In this document: positions 42,792-55,042 of the stretch, one piece after another | Numbering within the stretch: position 1 is the stretch's first letter | Layout: every line of letters starts with the position of its first letter | NCBI RefSeq assembly: GCF_002288925.2 | Contig: NW_022097996.1 | Location: forward strand, 10,424,451-10,488,450 | Length of the DNA stretch: 64,000 nucleotides | Direction of reading: 5' to 3' | Source of the DNA: Delphinapterus leucas | Lineage: Eukaryota; Chordata; Mammalia; Artiodactyla; Monodontidae | Made by a program: the position numbers and the translations under genes | Notes under the pieces: model-generated | What the model saw: the letters and a program-made list of their open reading frames with translations, nothing else | What the model was told of the DNA's origin: nothing | Databases searched by the model: none

Positions 42792-43853
42792 AACCATAAA
42801 ACTCCCCAGAGTCTCAGGAACTGACAGTACCAGACACCTTTCGAACCAGTTTGAAGGTAGAGCTTAAAACTGGATGATTTTGAGGATCTGTATATTAAGC
42901 ATTTCAACTCCCAGCCAGTCTCTCTGACTCCATACTCTGCGGAAATTGTTCCTTCCCTTCCCCAACAGAAAACTGTGGGCTGGTCTCTCGGGGGTTTCTA
43001 GACTGAGGAACATCAAGCCTGGTTCTATCATACTGTTAGCATACTGAAAACGAATTAAGTACACAGCAAGATGCTGATGCCTACTTGTCAGCCCTCTTTC
43101 CCCTTCAGCTCCCAGAAAATGGACGGCCAGCCTTAGACTCTCCAAAGAGAAGGCTGAAGGTGATCAAACAACAAGAAAAAAATATTAAAGACAAATATTG
43201 GGGGTTCCCTTGTAAAACAGCCCATTCAGGTCACCCCCACAGTGAAAGCCTGAGCTGACCCACCCACATCCACAGATTTTTCAAATAGCTTTTTCAGTCC
43301 TCCACTCTTAAACACAATCAAGACTTTAGAGAAAAGTCTCTCAAATAAGAGATAAAGACCAAAACAAAGAGCATCTAAGCAGCTTAGAGGAAACAGAGAC
43401 AATTACAGGGAGAAGAAAATATTACTTAGAAACTATCATTACTATCTTTAGGGAGACATGTGAAGATACTGCACTGATGAGAAAAGAAAGTGCTATGATT
43501 AAAATGTATCACACAGTAAGAAACTCCTGGAAATTAAAAAATTTGCTAGCAGAAATGTTTTAAAATTAAAAAGGGCATTTGCAAGATAAATTCAAGGAAA
43601 TGTCCCCAAAAGTAGGACAAAAAATGAGAAGATGGAAGCTGGGAGTGAAAAGCTAGGAAAATTAGAGAACTTGTTCAGGAAGTCCAACATCTAAACAAGA
43701 AGAGTTTTGAAAAAGAAAAGGCAGTGGGGAGGGAGGGAAGAAAACTGTGAAGGGAATAATTCAAGAAAATGTCCCAGAAATATAGAACCTGAGATTTCAG
43801 ATTGAAAGGTCCCATTTAGTGCCTGGAACCATGGGTAAAAACTGACCCATATC

Positions 43854-44071
43854 GGGGCTTCCCTGGTGGCGCAGTGGTTGAGAGTCCACCTGCCGATGCA
43901 GGGGACACGGGTTTGTGCCCCGGTCCGGGAAGATCCCACATGCCGCGGAGCGGCTGGGCCCGTGAGCTATGGCCGCTGAGCCTGCGCGTCTGGAGCCTGT
44001 GCTCCGCAACGGGAGAGGCCGCAACAGTGAGAGGCCCGCGTACCGCAAAAAACAAAACAAAACAAAAAAAC
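43854..44071 (+). mobile_element. CHR-1-like tRNA-derived SINE, sense
   Basis: The head is 'ggggcttccctggtggcgca' and the tail is A-rich with AAAAC units. The perfect 14-base duplication 'aactgacccatatc' is at 43840-43853 and 44072-44085. Confidence 0.95.
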
Positions 44072-44760
44072 AACTGACCCATATCAACACTCATCTTTGT
44101 AAAATTCCAAAACACTGGGGACAGAGGAAGTTTCAAACACTTCTAAGGAGGAAAGGAAGAAGGTCATAGGTAAAGGTCAGGGATAAGAATGGTTTTGAAC
44201 TTCATAATATTGGAAGCTAGAGGACAATAGTAGAATGCCTTCAAAATTTGGAGGAGAAAATATCTCAACTTAGAATTTTATACCAAGACAAACTATCAGT
44301 CCAGGGTGAAGGTAAAAGTAAAGATATTTTCAGCTGTGCAGAGTCTCCATGAAAGTATTCTACCATAAATGTGCTCTACCAAACAAGGAAGAGAAAGGCA
44401 GGATAATAAGAAAGCAGAGCCTCCAACCGAAAACAGAATCAAGGAGAAGCTCCAGGATTAAGGTGAAGGAAAATTTCTGGATAATAGCCATGAACTAGGT
44501 GTAGAGTGCAATTGGTCTACATGAAGCCAATCAGAAAGTTTGGGGGAGATATCTACAGAAATATAAATTAGTAAGATATCTGATGTATTTGATTATATCT
44601 AGAAGAGAGGGATGCAAATGATGCTGGGGGATGGGTGGAGATTGGAGAAGAATTCGTGATACATAAATAGAAAACTACAGAATCAAAAAAATAAGATAAT
44701 TACTAACTCCACGGAAAATCAAATATTGTAGAAGAAAATATATCACATGGCTTGGCTGTA

Positions 44761-45599
44761 AATAGTATCTACATAGTCATAATAAAATAAGCTGAAAAAT
44801 GGTCTAAACAGAAGTATGATATGGCTTGACTAGGACGGCAGGGGAAGGAATGTGTTTGAGGTGGGAGGCAGGGAAAGCTAATTCTTTTCTCCACAGTGGG
44901 AATGGATAATGCCTAAAACACACAAAACCCAGGAAATAGCAGTATAACTGTGTTATTTAGAAAGATGGGAATAAATATAAAAAGTAACAGTTTAAAGACT
45001 GAAAATGGGTGCCTATGGGAATTAGGATTTAGGTTTGAGCATTTAGGGAGCTGTTGTTTCATAATAAACCTGTAGAACTAATTGATTATTTTAAAAAATT
45101 ATTTAAAATGCATGCATATCTTTGATAAACGTAAAATCTAAATTAAAGAAAGAAAACCTTCATGTTGCACTAGCTGTGATATATACCCAGTGCTTCAGGA
45201 AGGGGGAGAAAGAAAGGAAAATATTCTATCACTTGATATTCTGTCTGATTCCTTCACTCTTTCTCTCCCACCCTTCCTCTCTCCCTCCCCTTCTCTTTTC
45301 CCATTTATTTGCCTTGTTCTCCTCTCTTTTACCACCGTAATTCTTTCTCAATTTCTCTTCAGCTTTTTCCCTTTTTTCTCCTTTTCTCTCTTTCTGGCAT
45401 GACATGTAGCCAAAATATCTTTATTATTATTACTTATTATATTTATTGAACATAATGTTTCCTGTTCTTAGTTCTTAATATTAAAAGCATGCATGGAATG
45501 TTCTTTCTTTCCCCCAACCAGAGCATTCTAAGCAGCAAAATCAGTTTAAGTTACTTCTTAACAAGGTGGAGAAATTTTTTCATGTAAAGGTGCTCTTAG
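44761..45599. other. Intergenic, with a CT-rich low-complexity tract
   Basis: A strong pyrimidine bias lies at about 45235-45400. Otherwise AT-rich and unassigned. Confidence 0.55.
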
Positions 45600-46240
45600 A
45601 CTTGGGAGAGATGTCAGAGGTCACTGGGTCCAACCGGTCACCTGGTTTAGGAGACCCTCTCTGCTGTACTTCTGTTCAGTACAGACTACCCAGGCTCTGA
45701 TTAAACAATGTGAATTTTCAGTCATCAGCCAGGTCTCCCAGAGCCAGACAGCTCAGTTGTGAGTAAGAGCTTCTAGATGTTGAATGGAAATCTGCCTCTT
45801 TCTCTAGGATTTAAAAAAATAACCTAACACTGCTCCCCGTGACAGCTCTTCATATATCATCTGTCGGCAGAAATCCCAACCCCATGAGTGATTTCTGCTC
45901 TGGGCTAAACACTACTCTTTCCTGTTGGTTTCTGGACCCTTCTCCACCCTACTCACACCCGTGGGCACCCTCTAAGCTGCAACTTACTCTTTCAATCAGA
46001 GGCACCTAGAACTGAACATTCTTCACCAGGTGTGAGCTCAGTGGTCCAGGCTGCAGGAGCTCTGCCACCTCCCGCTTTCTGCTCACCATGCTTCTGCTGA
46101 TGCAGCCTAAGTTTTGAACTAGCTGAATATCTATTTCCCTCAATTCTTGCTGACTTACATCACCCTCAAAGTCATTTAAAATCTTATCTTTTTCTCTTGT
46201 GTGTTCCTGAGAGGCCTGGTATCCCATATCCTGTATGTAA
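45600..46240. mobile_element. Possible L3/CR1 LINE remnant
   Basis: 'gtcagaggtcactgggtcca', 'cacctagaactgaacattct' and 'gctgatgcagcctaagtttt' resemble antisense CR1/L3 3' ends of mammals and birds. Very diverged. Confidence 0.45.
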
Positions 46241-46884
46241 ACAGATGAGTTTTTCCAGCGTTGCTGTCTATTTCACATTTATCCCACTAAATCTCTTCTC
46301 CCAAGTTTTGGCCCCAATTTTCACCCTGTTTTGAGAAGTTCCTTATGATTCACTTGAATGAACATGTTTCGCTCCCAATTACAAACTGCTCACGTTAACA
46401 TTACTTCATCACCCAATTCCCAAACAAAATTTACATCACCTCAGCTCCAAGACAGATCCCCTTCAAGCCCCTCACTGTATGACCCACGTTGGATCCCCTG
46501 GGCCATTGAGTTTGACAATAGGAGGAGGTCCAGGCCAGCGCTCCTCTTGGGTCTCTGGCCTGTGCCTATTATGGGGAGTGGGATTCATGGCCTTTACTGC
46601 CTACAACCCTGGACCAGTGTCAGAAAACTTGAGCTGTCTCCTGTAATCCGTCATCCGTCCCCACATCTTCTGAGAAATGAATGAAAATGAGCCGAGCATG
46701 TGGGGACAGATCAGATGGTTGGGTGGGTTCCATACTGGACGCGGAGCAGGGAACCCCGCAAGGTGGAGGCCCCTTCTCCCGCTGCCTCGGACTCTGTGCC
46801 AGCTGTCAGTAGCTGGACACTAGCGAGAGAGCCACGTCACAGTGAATACTCCATCTGTCAGGGGCTGTCAACTCTGAAAAATGA
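46241..46884. other. Intergenic, unassigned
   Basis: No named repeat or exon candidate. Confidence 0.5.
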
Positions 46885-47065
46885 ACACAATGGCTAACAT
46901 TTGTGAAGTGCTTTGAGTTTTCAGCATTGCTCTCCCTTGTAATAACCCTTGAGATGGGAAGGCCTGGGAGTAGCAACCCAGTGTGACCGACAAGGAAACC
47001 AAGATTTGTAGAGGTTCGGAGATTTGCCCACAGCCCCAGCGCCTGGGAGGGTGGAGCTGGAGGCA
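46885..47065 (-). mobile_element. MIR SINE, antisense
   Basis: 'gtgaagtgctttgagttttc', 'cgacaaggaaaccaagattt' and 'ggagatttgcccacagcc' give the antisense MIR order. Confidence 0.75.
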
Positions 47066-47154
47066 AGGTTGGGCATACTGCCTGCAGTGTTCTCACCACA
47101 GGGTGTCTCTGAAGCCAACTGGCAGGTCATCCGTTAGTAAGTGTTGACCTACCA

Positions 47155-47260
47155 ACTGCGCTGGGCCTACTGCTGGGCTAGATGCTGGAGGGGGTGCACA
47201 GAAGAGTATGACACGTGAACCCTGACCTCCACGAGCTCAGAGCAAGCTATGGCACTTCGT
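47155..47260 (-). mobile_element. L2 LINE fragment
   Basis: 'ctgctgggctagatgctgga' and 'ccctgacctccacgagctca' fit the antisense L2 end. Short and diverged. Confidence 0.5.
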
Positions 47261-48004
47261 TCAGGCACCTGAGCAGGTGGGGCAGCCTCTGAGCACAAGA
47301 GCCATGGAGAGAAGAGGAGGCCCGCTGGGTGCAGGATGCTGCAGGAGAGGGGCAGGCCATGGGCTGGTCCTGCAGGGTGAGCTGTGTTGGAAAGTCTGGG
47401 GAGATGGGGGTGGGGGCCAGGCAGTGGGTGGGTGTGAGTGGGGAAGGGAGGGATGAGAAAGGACCAGCCTAGCAGGGGTCAAGGTGAAGAAAGCAGGATG
47501 GAGAGCGTGAGCCGGTGGCAGCCATTGGCCTTGAGCAAGGAGGTGAAACCCATGCTTTAGGCGTCCAGCTCACGAACATTTATGGGGCTGTGCTGCAGCC
47601 TGGGGTGGCAGTAACAAGAAGGACACGGTCCCTCCTTCAGGAAGGTGACAGGCAGGATTATCTTACATCCTCGCAGGATGAACGCCTCCTCCCCACACGC
47701 CAGTAGCACGAGACATATTCTACTGTTTGGCACTCAAAGGAATAAGACTTACAATTTTCTAAAATTTGTTTTGGTTTAATTGTAAACAAAGTCTTTTTAC
47801 TATTTTAGCTCAGAATTTCCTTCAGCATGTGCTGTAGAACACCAGCCCTGTTCTCTGTGTGCACTTAAAAATGGAGAAAACTTAATACTCCATCCCCCTC
47901 TTGGAGAGGCACCATGCTCAATAGCATCTTAAAGGCTCTGATAAGTCCTGCAATAAAAGGACACTTTTGTTTTGATCAGAGAACGCTTTTTCAAGGGACT
48001 CCTA

Positions 48005-48200
48005 CAAACATCTCATGAAACTAGTGGGCTCACAGTCACTGTCTCATCCCATCCGATCCTCAGAACTACCCTGTGGGAAGGGGTTATTATCTTTATGTCC
48101 AGTGAGAATGCTGAGACTAAGAACTTAGTGCTTTGCCCAAGGACATGCAAGTAGGAATCCTCAGATTAAGGTCTGGACTCAACACTATGAGTCTATGGCT
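48005..48200 (-). mobile_element. MIR SINE, antisense
   Basis: 'atcctcagaactaccctgtg' through 'gtgctttgcccaaggacatg' is antisense MIR. Confidence 0.8.
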
Positions 48201-48239
48201 CTGTCCGAATTCAGGCGTACAGTGTCTGAATCATCTTTT

Positions 48240-48462
48240 TTTCTTTTTTAATTAATTTATTTTACTTTATTTATTTTTGGCTGCGTTGGGTCTTCGTTGC
48301 TGTGCATGGGCTTTTCTCTGGTTGCGGCGAGCGGGCTTCAGCAGTTGTGGCTTGTGGGCTCAGTTGCTCCACGGCACGTGGGATCTTCCCGGACCAGGGC
48401 TCAAACCCGTGTCCCCTGCATTGGCAGGTGGATTCTGAACCACTGTGCCACCAGGGAAGCCC
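48240..48462 (-). mobile_element. CHR-2-like SINE, internally deleted, antisense
   Basis: It has the tail and head of the longer CHR form but lacks about 120 bases of the middle. The duplication 'tgaatcatctttt' is at 48227-48239 and 48463-48475. Confidence 0.93.
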
Positions 48463-48475
48463 TGAATCATCTTTT

Positions 48476-49189
48476 GAAGACAATTATTGTATTTTTCCTA
48501 ATTAACAAAGTATACATACTTATTTGGGGGTGGGGTGGATACAGAAAGTTATGGAGGAGGAAATAAAATTCACTAGGAATGACTTAAAGCTGATCAGACA
48601 TAGATTCTCCAGAGGCCTGGGCTGTTCTGATTCAGAAGCCCCTTTCCTTGGGTACATTCTTCCTCCCCTCACATTTAGCTCTTATTGGCAGGGGGCGATG
48701 GGGCTAGTGGCTGGAGGTGGTTGGTGGATTTCAGTTAAGATAAGATGGGTGCTTTGAGATAAACAATAAGATGACAAGCCAGAAAGCATTTATGTTATTG
48801 ATCAAACAAACTTGTATAAAACCATGCAAGCCAAATTCCTACATCATTTCATGTGTACAATAACTACTTTTTACCAAAAATCTCCTGAACAAGACCTAAA
48901 CTGACGAAATTCACTGTATAATTCTACGATAGTTACTTTTTTAAAACAGTAAATGTAAATTCTGGGTTTTGAGAGATTATGTACTTTTCACCAGGACATT
49001 CCTATGAAGCCTACAACGACAGAAAAAGATAAATACTGGTTTGTGAACCATGGACAAAAATTGTTTTTTAATATTTATATTTCACCTGAACCAGGTTAAA
49101 AACAAATGATGAAGAAAAGAATAAAAGTAAAAATTAATGAAGAATATATTTTTGTAGAGCGGGCCACTAATAAAGAAATAACAAGATAC
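48476..49189. other. Intergenic, unassigned
   Basis: AT-rich, no named element before the L1 3' fragments. Confidence 0.5.
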
Positions 49190-49700
49190 CTAGATCATCA
49201 CATTCATGGAGACAAAGTATATGGGAGCTCCCAGGGGCTGGGGGAAGGGAGTGGGGGGTTATTATTTGATGGGTATGGAGTTTCCATTTTGCAAGATGAA
49301 ACAGTTCAGGAGAAGGGTCGCACAACACTTTGGATATACTTAACTACTGAACTATATACTTAAAAATAGTCAAGGTGGTATATTTTATGTTACGTGTATT
49401 TTAGCACAATTAAAAATTTTTAATTTTAAAAATAAAAATAAATTAGGAGCTTGGGATTAACAAATACACATTACTACATATAAAATAGATAAATAACAAG
49501 GACCTACTGTATAGCACAGGGAACTATATTCAATATCTTGTAATAACCTATAATGGAAAAGAATTTGAAAAAGAATACATATATATACAAATATATATGT
49601 GTGTGTATGTATATATATATATATAAATAACTGGATCACTTTGCTGTACACCTGAAACTAACACAACATTGTAAATCAACCATGCTTCAATTAAAAAAAT
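49190..49700 (+). mobile_element. Two L1 3' ends in tandem
   Basis: The first (about 49190-49425) ends in 'tagtcaaggtggtatatttt', an old L1M type. The second (about 49440-49700) is the cetartiodactyl type, with 'cctactgtatagcacaggga' and 'aactaacacaacattgtaaa'. A (TATA)/(TGTA) patch lies at about 49580-49625. Confidence 0.85.
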
Positions 49701-49984
49701 AAATAAATAGCAAATTATAGTGAAGATAGATGTAAAAAAAACACTAAATATATGATATGGACCTTTGTGCTTGCTGGAAAAAGAGGATGATGTGAGAAGG
49801 GCAGTAGCCTGGGCCTTCCCACTGTGCTCAGAATAATCCAGGTCCTTCCTCCTGTGTTCTCTGTGCTCAGCCTCACAGGCCTCCTGTCTGCCCCCCTAGC
49901 TCATCCACTTTGTCTCCACACTGGGGTCTATGAATCTACTTGCTCCCTGTGCGTAGAACGCGCTTTACCCAGATCTTCACACAA

Positions 49985-50345
49985 CACGTATCTGTGCTGC
50001 ACTTGCTGGGTGCCAGGCACTGGTGTAGGCATTTGGGGTGCATGAGTGAGTTGCCTTCACAGAGCTGGCCTTCTACAGGCCATAAACAATATAGTAGCAA
50101 TCATTTGCAAGCATAGCGAATTATGTGGTAACTTAAGTCTATTGGGATAATGGGAAAAAAAGACCAAAAGTGGAGCAGGGTAAGGAGAGTCTCCAGGCAG
50201 GTCCTGGAGAGCGACTTTAAACAAGATTCTTAGGGTCAGCTCCACCGAGAAGGTGCCTTTTGAGAAAAAACTGGAAGGAGGCAAGATTTCACCCTGCAAA
50301 CATGTGGGGGAACCACTCCTGGCAGATGGAACAGTCAACACAAAT
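49985..50345 (-). mobile_element. L2 LINE fragment
   Basis: 'gctgggtgccaggcactggt', 'tcacagagctggccttctac' and 'ggagcagggtaaggagagtc' follow the antisense L2 3' end. Confidence 0.75.
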
Positions 50346-50429
50346 TCATCAGGCAGGGATGGAGACGCACAGACATCTGGGAATTCAGGTCCAGAGTTCA
50401 GGTAAAAAAAAAATCAAACTAAGTAAGTA

Positions 50430-51115
50430 TAGTTACAGGAGCTCAACTTCACTGGTTGTCAAGGAAATGTAAATTGAAACCACAGTATGATGACTCCACA
50501 AAAGGTAAACATCACTAACACAGGCCAGGACGTGGAGCAACTGGAACCCTCACGCTTTGCTGGAGGAAGGTAAACTGGTACAATCATTGCAAAATTCTTG
50601 GGCAATATCTACTGAAGCTGAACACCGGCCACCCTAGGACCCAGCGATTCCCTTCCAAGGTATATACCCAACAGAAGTGCACCCATTTGCTCACCAGGAG
50701 ACATGCACTGAATGATCACAACGGCACTCTTTACAACAGTCGAAACCTGGAACCTACCCAAATGGCCATCCACAGTAGAAAGGATATTCACACAGTGGAG
50801 TACTTACAGCAGCGAGAACGAACGGACTATTGCTAAGCACGAGGGAACAATCTCAGACATGATGTTGAAGCCAGACACGCAGTGAATGATTCCATGGACA
50901 TGAAGTTCAAAAACAGGCAAAATCATCTGTGGTGATGGAATATGGGATAGTGGTTATCTGGTTCGGGGGCATCAGGGACCAGATGGGGCACGAGGGGAGC
51001 TTCTGAGGTGCTTGGAATGTTCTGCTCTACACTCAGGTGCTGGATTCTATTCAATTTGTGAAGAAGGTACAAATTGGATTATGATTTGTCCATTTTTCCT
51101 TAGATATGTTAAACT
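50430..51115 (+). mobile_element. Old L1M 3' end
   Basis: 'ggaccctcacgctttgctgg'-like text (seen as 'ggaaccctcacgctttgctg'), 'cacagtggagtacttacagc' and 'tggtgatggaatatgggata' are diverged L1 ORF2 end and 3' UTR. Confidence 0.7.
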
Positions 51116-51424
51116 TTTTAGACTTTTTTCCCCCCTGTTTCATTTTAGAGTTTTATTTTGGTTGCCTGGGGACTTTAAAAAAAATTCTGTGTCTTCTTCA
51201 TCCCAGTCACATATATATATATATATCTCCTGAGATTACAAAAGGAAGTTAAGCTTTTTAGAGTTTTTTTTAAAAAGATTCTTGTTGGGGGGAAAAAAGA
51301 GTCTCTTGGGGGAAAATCCTGGCCTGAGGATGAAGGTTTGAGATTCATCCAACCTGAAGCCACGAGGAGCCCCTTGAGGGGTGCTGGGCTGTGATTCTCT
51401 GCTCTCATACCTTCTCTCCCCCTG

Positions 51425-51530
51425 GACCGAGATCCTGAAGGACAGGGGCTGGGTCTAATTCATGTTTGTAGAAATATTTGGAATACATTGCATGAAGGTT
51501 ACGTAACAGATGTTTGTTGAGTGAATAACT
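51425..51530 (+). mobile_element. L2 LINE 3' terminal scrap
   Basis: 'aaggacaggggctgggtcta' then 'tttgttgagtgaataactga' is the sense L2 terminus. Confidence 0.6.
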
Positions 51531-51559
51531 GAATGTATGGAAGGAATCCCTGCAGATGT

Positions 51560-51760
51560 AGAGGCTCTAGAGGTAGAGGACAGCTGTGAAAGTTGCATCC
51601 AAGAGCCCAGCGTCGTGACCTTCAGTTTCAGCATTGCTGGGTTTCTCCATGTGAAAACTGAGGATGATAACTCTCTCCCCATCTCCGCCCTAGACAGTTG
51701 TTGGGACAATCAAATGAAATCATTCAAAGAAAGCAGGAAGCCCTTGAGCACACTGATGAG
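51560..51760 (+). mobile_element. MIR SINE
   Basis: 'catgtgaaaactgaggatga' and 'gttgttgggacaatcaaatg' follow the sense MIR core. Confidence 0.65.
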
Positions 51761-52029
51761 CCTCATTGGCTTCCACATCCATAGATGCAGCTACTGCAGA
51801 AGTTTGTTCTACTCTCCTTCAATGTAATCACAGTTTCATAATACCATCTGGTGGAAAATGCCTATTATAAATGCCTTCTGCCATTGACTGGAAGCAAGCT
51901 TTTTGGACCATGCTGATTTCAGGTGGCAAGAAGATATCATCGGAGCTATGAGCTGCCAGAACGACTCTCATCCACTAGAAGACATACCTCCCAGGTCACT
52001 CCTATACTTTGCTGTCAAATGTCTCCTCG

Positions 52030-52215
52030 CCTGTTTGGGCAGCTTTATTCAAAGATTGGAAACAACCCAAATGCCTATCAAAAGGAGAACGGATAAACAA
52101 GTTGTGCTCTACGCACATGATGGAGTATTACTCAGCCAAAAGGAAAATACAAAGAACAAACTACTGCTATGTGCACTGATATGAACAAATCTTATCACTA
52201 TAAGAAGTGAAATAA
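52030..52215 (+). mobile_element. L1 ORF2-end fragment
   Basis: 'gattggaaacaacccaaatg' to 'gaagtgaaataaatcaggca' is a short old L1 piece. Confidence 0.75.
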
Positions 52216-52484
52216 ATCAGGCATTAATGAGAGAAAGTCATGTCCTTTGCCTGAAGCTACTGAGTTTAAAAGGCTAAGCTTTATTCCTCCCGCAATTTTA
52301 GAGTTTAATAGTTCTGTACCCACTCGTGGGTCTCACATACAGAGAACGAGACCCCTCCATGTCTGTATCATCAATTACCAATGGTAAGGAGAGGCTCAGC
52401 CAATAGCCTGGGCTGCCTTTGAGTCCCCATCCTTCCTTTCCCCTATGGGCAGGGCACACCAGTATAGGAGTGTTAAAAAAAAAT

Positions 52485-53228
52485 GCCTTGTTCCCTCCTA
52501 CACTGTTGGTAGGAATGTAAATTGGTGCAGCTACTACGTAAAACAGTAAGGAGGCTCCTTAAAAAACTAAAAATAGAGTTACCATATGATCCAGCAATCT
52601 TACTCCTGGGTATATATTCAGAAAAAACAAAAACTCTAATTCAAAAAGGTACAAGCACCCCAATGTTCACAGCAACACTATTTACAATAGCCAAGATATG
52701 GAAACAATTTAAATGTCCATCGACGGATGAATGGATAAAGAAGTTGTGGTACATATATACAATGAAATATTATTCAGACATAAAAATGAATGAAATAATG
52801 CCATTTGCAGCAACATGGATGGGCCTAGAGATTATCATACTTCATACTAAGTGAAGTAAGTCAGAAAGAGAAAGACAAATACCCTATGATATCACTTATA
52901 TGTGGAATCTAAAATATGACACAAATGAACTTATTTACGAAATAGAAGCAGATTCACAGACATAGAAAACAAGTTTATGGTTACCAAAGGGGAGAGGGGG
53001 TGGGGGAGGGATAACTTAGGAATTTGGGATTAGCAGATACACACTACTGTATATAAAACAGATAACCAACAAGGACCTACTATATAGCACAGGGAGCTCT
53101 ATGCAACATCTTGTAATAATGTATAATGGAAAAGAATCTGAAAAAGAATGTATATGTATGTATAAATGAATCACTTTGCTATACACCTGAAACCTTGTAA
53201 ATCAGCTATATTCAAAAAAAAAAAAAAG
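52485..53228 (+). mobile_element. 5'-truncated L1 with ORF2 C-terminal remnant
   Basis: The open frame 52522-52854 encodes the ORF2p end ([34 protein letters not shown]) and is cut short by a small duplication 'catacttcatacta' near 52837-52850. The 3' tail ends in poly(A) at about 53214-53227. Confidence 0.92.
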
Positions 53229-53404
53229 GCCTTGCTTCACATAAGTGGGACATCACCAGGGTCTCACCAACCACGGCATTGATTGTTAATATATACGTCT
53301 CCACCATGAGATCACTGGAAGTAACGTTTTGAGCACATTTCCTGCTATTTGTAAGATTACATTCCCAGGAATACTGGTGACTTGATTGGTGACTAAAACA
53401 CACT

Positions 53405-53635
53405 CTTTTTCATCAGAGGCAGTTAGGGGAGTTGTTCGGGGCACAGACTACAGTCAAACTGCCTGGAGTGGAATCTAGCTCTGCCACACACAGGCTGCTT
53501 GACCTTGGACATATTGCTTAGTTCTTCTGTCTCAATAAAGTGGGAATAATAGCAGTACCTACCTCATAGGGCTATTGTCAAGGTTAAATGAGTTAATATA
53601 TGAAAAGCACTTGGAATTGCCTAGCACAGCATATA
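53405..53635 (+). mobile_element. MIR SINE (nearly full length)
   Basis: 'tctagctctgccacacacag', 'ctacctcatagggctattgt' and 'aagcacttggaattgcctag' give the MIR consensus order in sense. Confidence 0.92.
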
Positions 53636-53639
53636 TATT

Positions 53640-54660
53640 ATGAAGGTTTTTTTTCTCACCTCTTCCTCCCCGCTCCCCTCCCCTCCTTCTTCCTCTTCCT
53701 TCTCCAATTATTATTATTATCATCATCATTATGATATAATTACCGGGTTTTTTTTCCTGTAAAACGGAGTCTTGGAGCCTCACATGGTAGCTGCCTGCCA
53801 GGGACGGTCAGAAGGCGCAGTCACTGCAAATGACTAAGACATTTGCGACTCAGCTGTGGTTTGCTGGCTGCACAGTGGGGAGAGCTGAGCCTTGGCAAAC
53901 TATTCTCCTGTACGAGGTCTGACCCTCAGGGGTTAAGGCTGAGCTCGTAACCAAGAAACGGGAGCGTGTTCGTGAATGTCACCTCAGAGCTCTGTCCCCC
54001 AGGCAGAGCTGCCATCACCACCTCAACCTGAAGGTAATTACCCTCTTAACATTTTGGTGAAATCTCCTTTTTTACACGTCTTCAGTTATGCTTAGGTTTA
54101 CACTAGGTTTACAGTTATCTGTGCCCAAGCCCACTTCTCAGCCTGGACTGCAACCCCCTACGGCCTGCGGTGTCCTCTCACTCACCTCTATCCCCTCGCT
54201 CGCCTCTGTATCCTGACCTTTGCGCAGTGTCAGTGCTCCAGAAATGCTGGCTTCCTTACTGAGTTGCATTGAACTTGACTTTGGGAAGTTCCTTCAGCAC
54301 TCCCAGAACCCTCTTCTGAATCAGGCAATCCGTGTCCTTTACTGGTGGATGTGACTCCAGGAAAACACAGAAAGTAATTCTAAGCTAAGTTTGGTGAATG
54401 AACAGAGCAATGCCAATTCCGTCCTATGAATAAATTTACAAGGCTGGTTTTCTTGCGCGGCTCATAAGCCAGGTCTAGGTGCCATTCCGCTAGAAGCGTT
54501 CCAAAAATACCTTGAGCAGGGCCTTTAGAACAAGCGGGTGGAGTCCCGAAGACCAAGGCTGCTCTGGGTCCAGCGGGTGTTCCTGCGTGGGGCTGTAATG
54601 CTCAAATTGGCCACTAGAGGGAGACGCGTTCCAGACCCCATAGGAGCCTCGCAACTGCTC
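53640..54660. other. SCARA5 upstream flank
   Basis: Low-complexity CT-rich and (ATT)n sequence at about 53646-53740, then mixed sequence without recognised repeats up to the promoter. This is where proximal regulatory sites of SCARA5 would be expected, but I name none. Confidence 0.5.
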
Positions 54661-54669
54661 CAAGAACTT

Positions 54670-54675
54670 TATAAA
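54670..54675 (+). promoter_or_regulatory. SCARA5: TATA box of the SCARA5 promoter
   Basis: 'ctttataaagcccggcgg' is a strong TATAAA followed by a GC-rich stretch. It lies about 30 bases before the inferred start of a first exon and 4.2 kb before the SCARA5 start codon. An E-box CAGCTG follows near 54691. The transcription start itself is not visible in sequence. Confidence 0.6.
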
Positions 54676-54699
54676 GCCCGGCGGCCAGAGCAGCTGCAG

Positions 54700-55042
54700 T
54701 TCACAGCTCAGACAGTATCTAGCAGAGACGCTGGTGCCTCCACAGAACATCTCCCGAGCGCTGCCCAAGGCTGACCGACGCGGGGCACCAAGACAGGGAC
54801 TCCCACATGGGCACAAGGTTGAGTCTTGCCTCCTGACCTGATCCTCCTGGAGAAGTGACCCCCGAGACCCTGGGCACCGTGCAGCCTCTTTCTATGACTC
54901 CATCTGGATTTGGCTGGCAGTGGGAACGAGCTCTGAGGGGCTGCCTGGGTCTCGGGGTGGTGGCAGCAGCCAGCTCTCCAGCCACCATGGCCAATGCCAG
55001 GAACTGAGGGGACGGTCGCTGCAGCCTCACGGGAGCCCTCAG
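54700..55042 (+). other. SCARA5: SCARA5 probable non-coding exon 1 (5' UTR)
   Basis: The 5' end is placed about 25-30 bases after the TATA box. The 3' end is the consensus donor 'cctcag|gtgagt' at 55042/55043. SCARA5 is known to start with a non-coding exon and to have its ATG in exon 2, which fits exon 2 here carrying only six bases before the ATG. No convincing long ORF in this exon resembles SCARA5. A different upstream exon cannot be excluded without transcript data. Confidence 0.6.

Larger units (their letters stand above)
41985..44760 (+). mobile_element. Decayed HAL1/L1-type LINE interrupted by an LTR and a SINE
   Basis: 'aatatgacggattgaatata' at the 5' side, 'aagaaaatgtcccagaaata', 'acttagaattttataccaag' and 'ggatgcaaatgatgctgggg' follow HAL1-style sequence. 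It is split by an MLT1 LTR at 42228-42791 and a CHR-1 SINE at 43854-44071, across which the LINE text continues. Confidence 0.6.
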
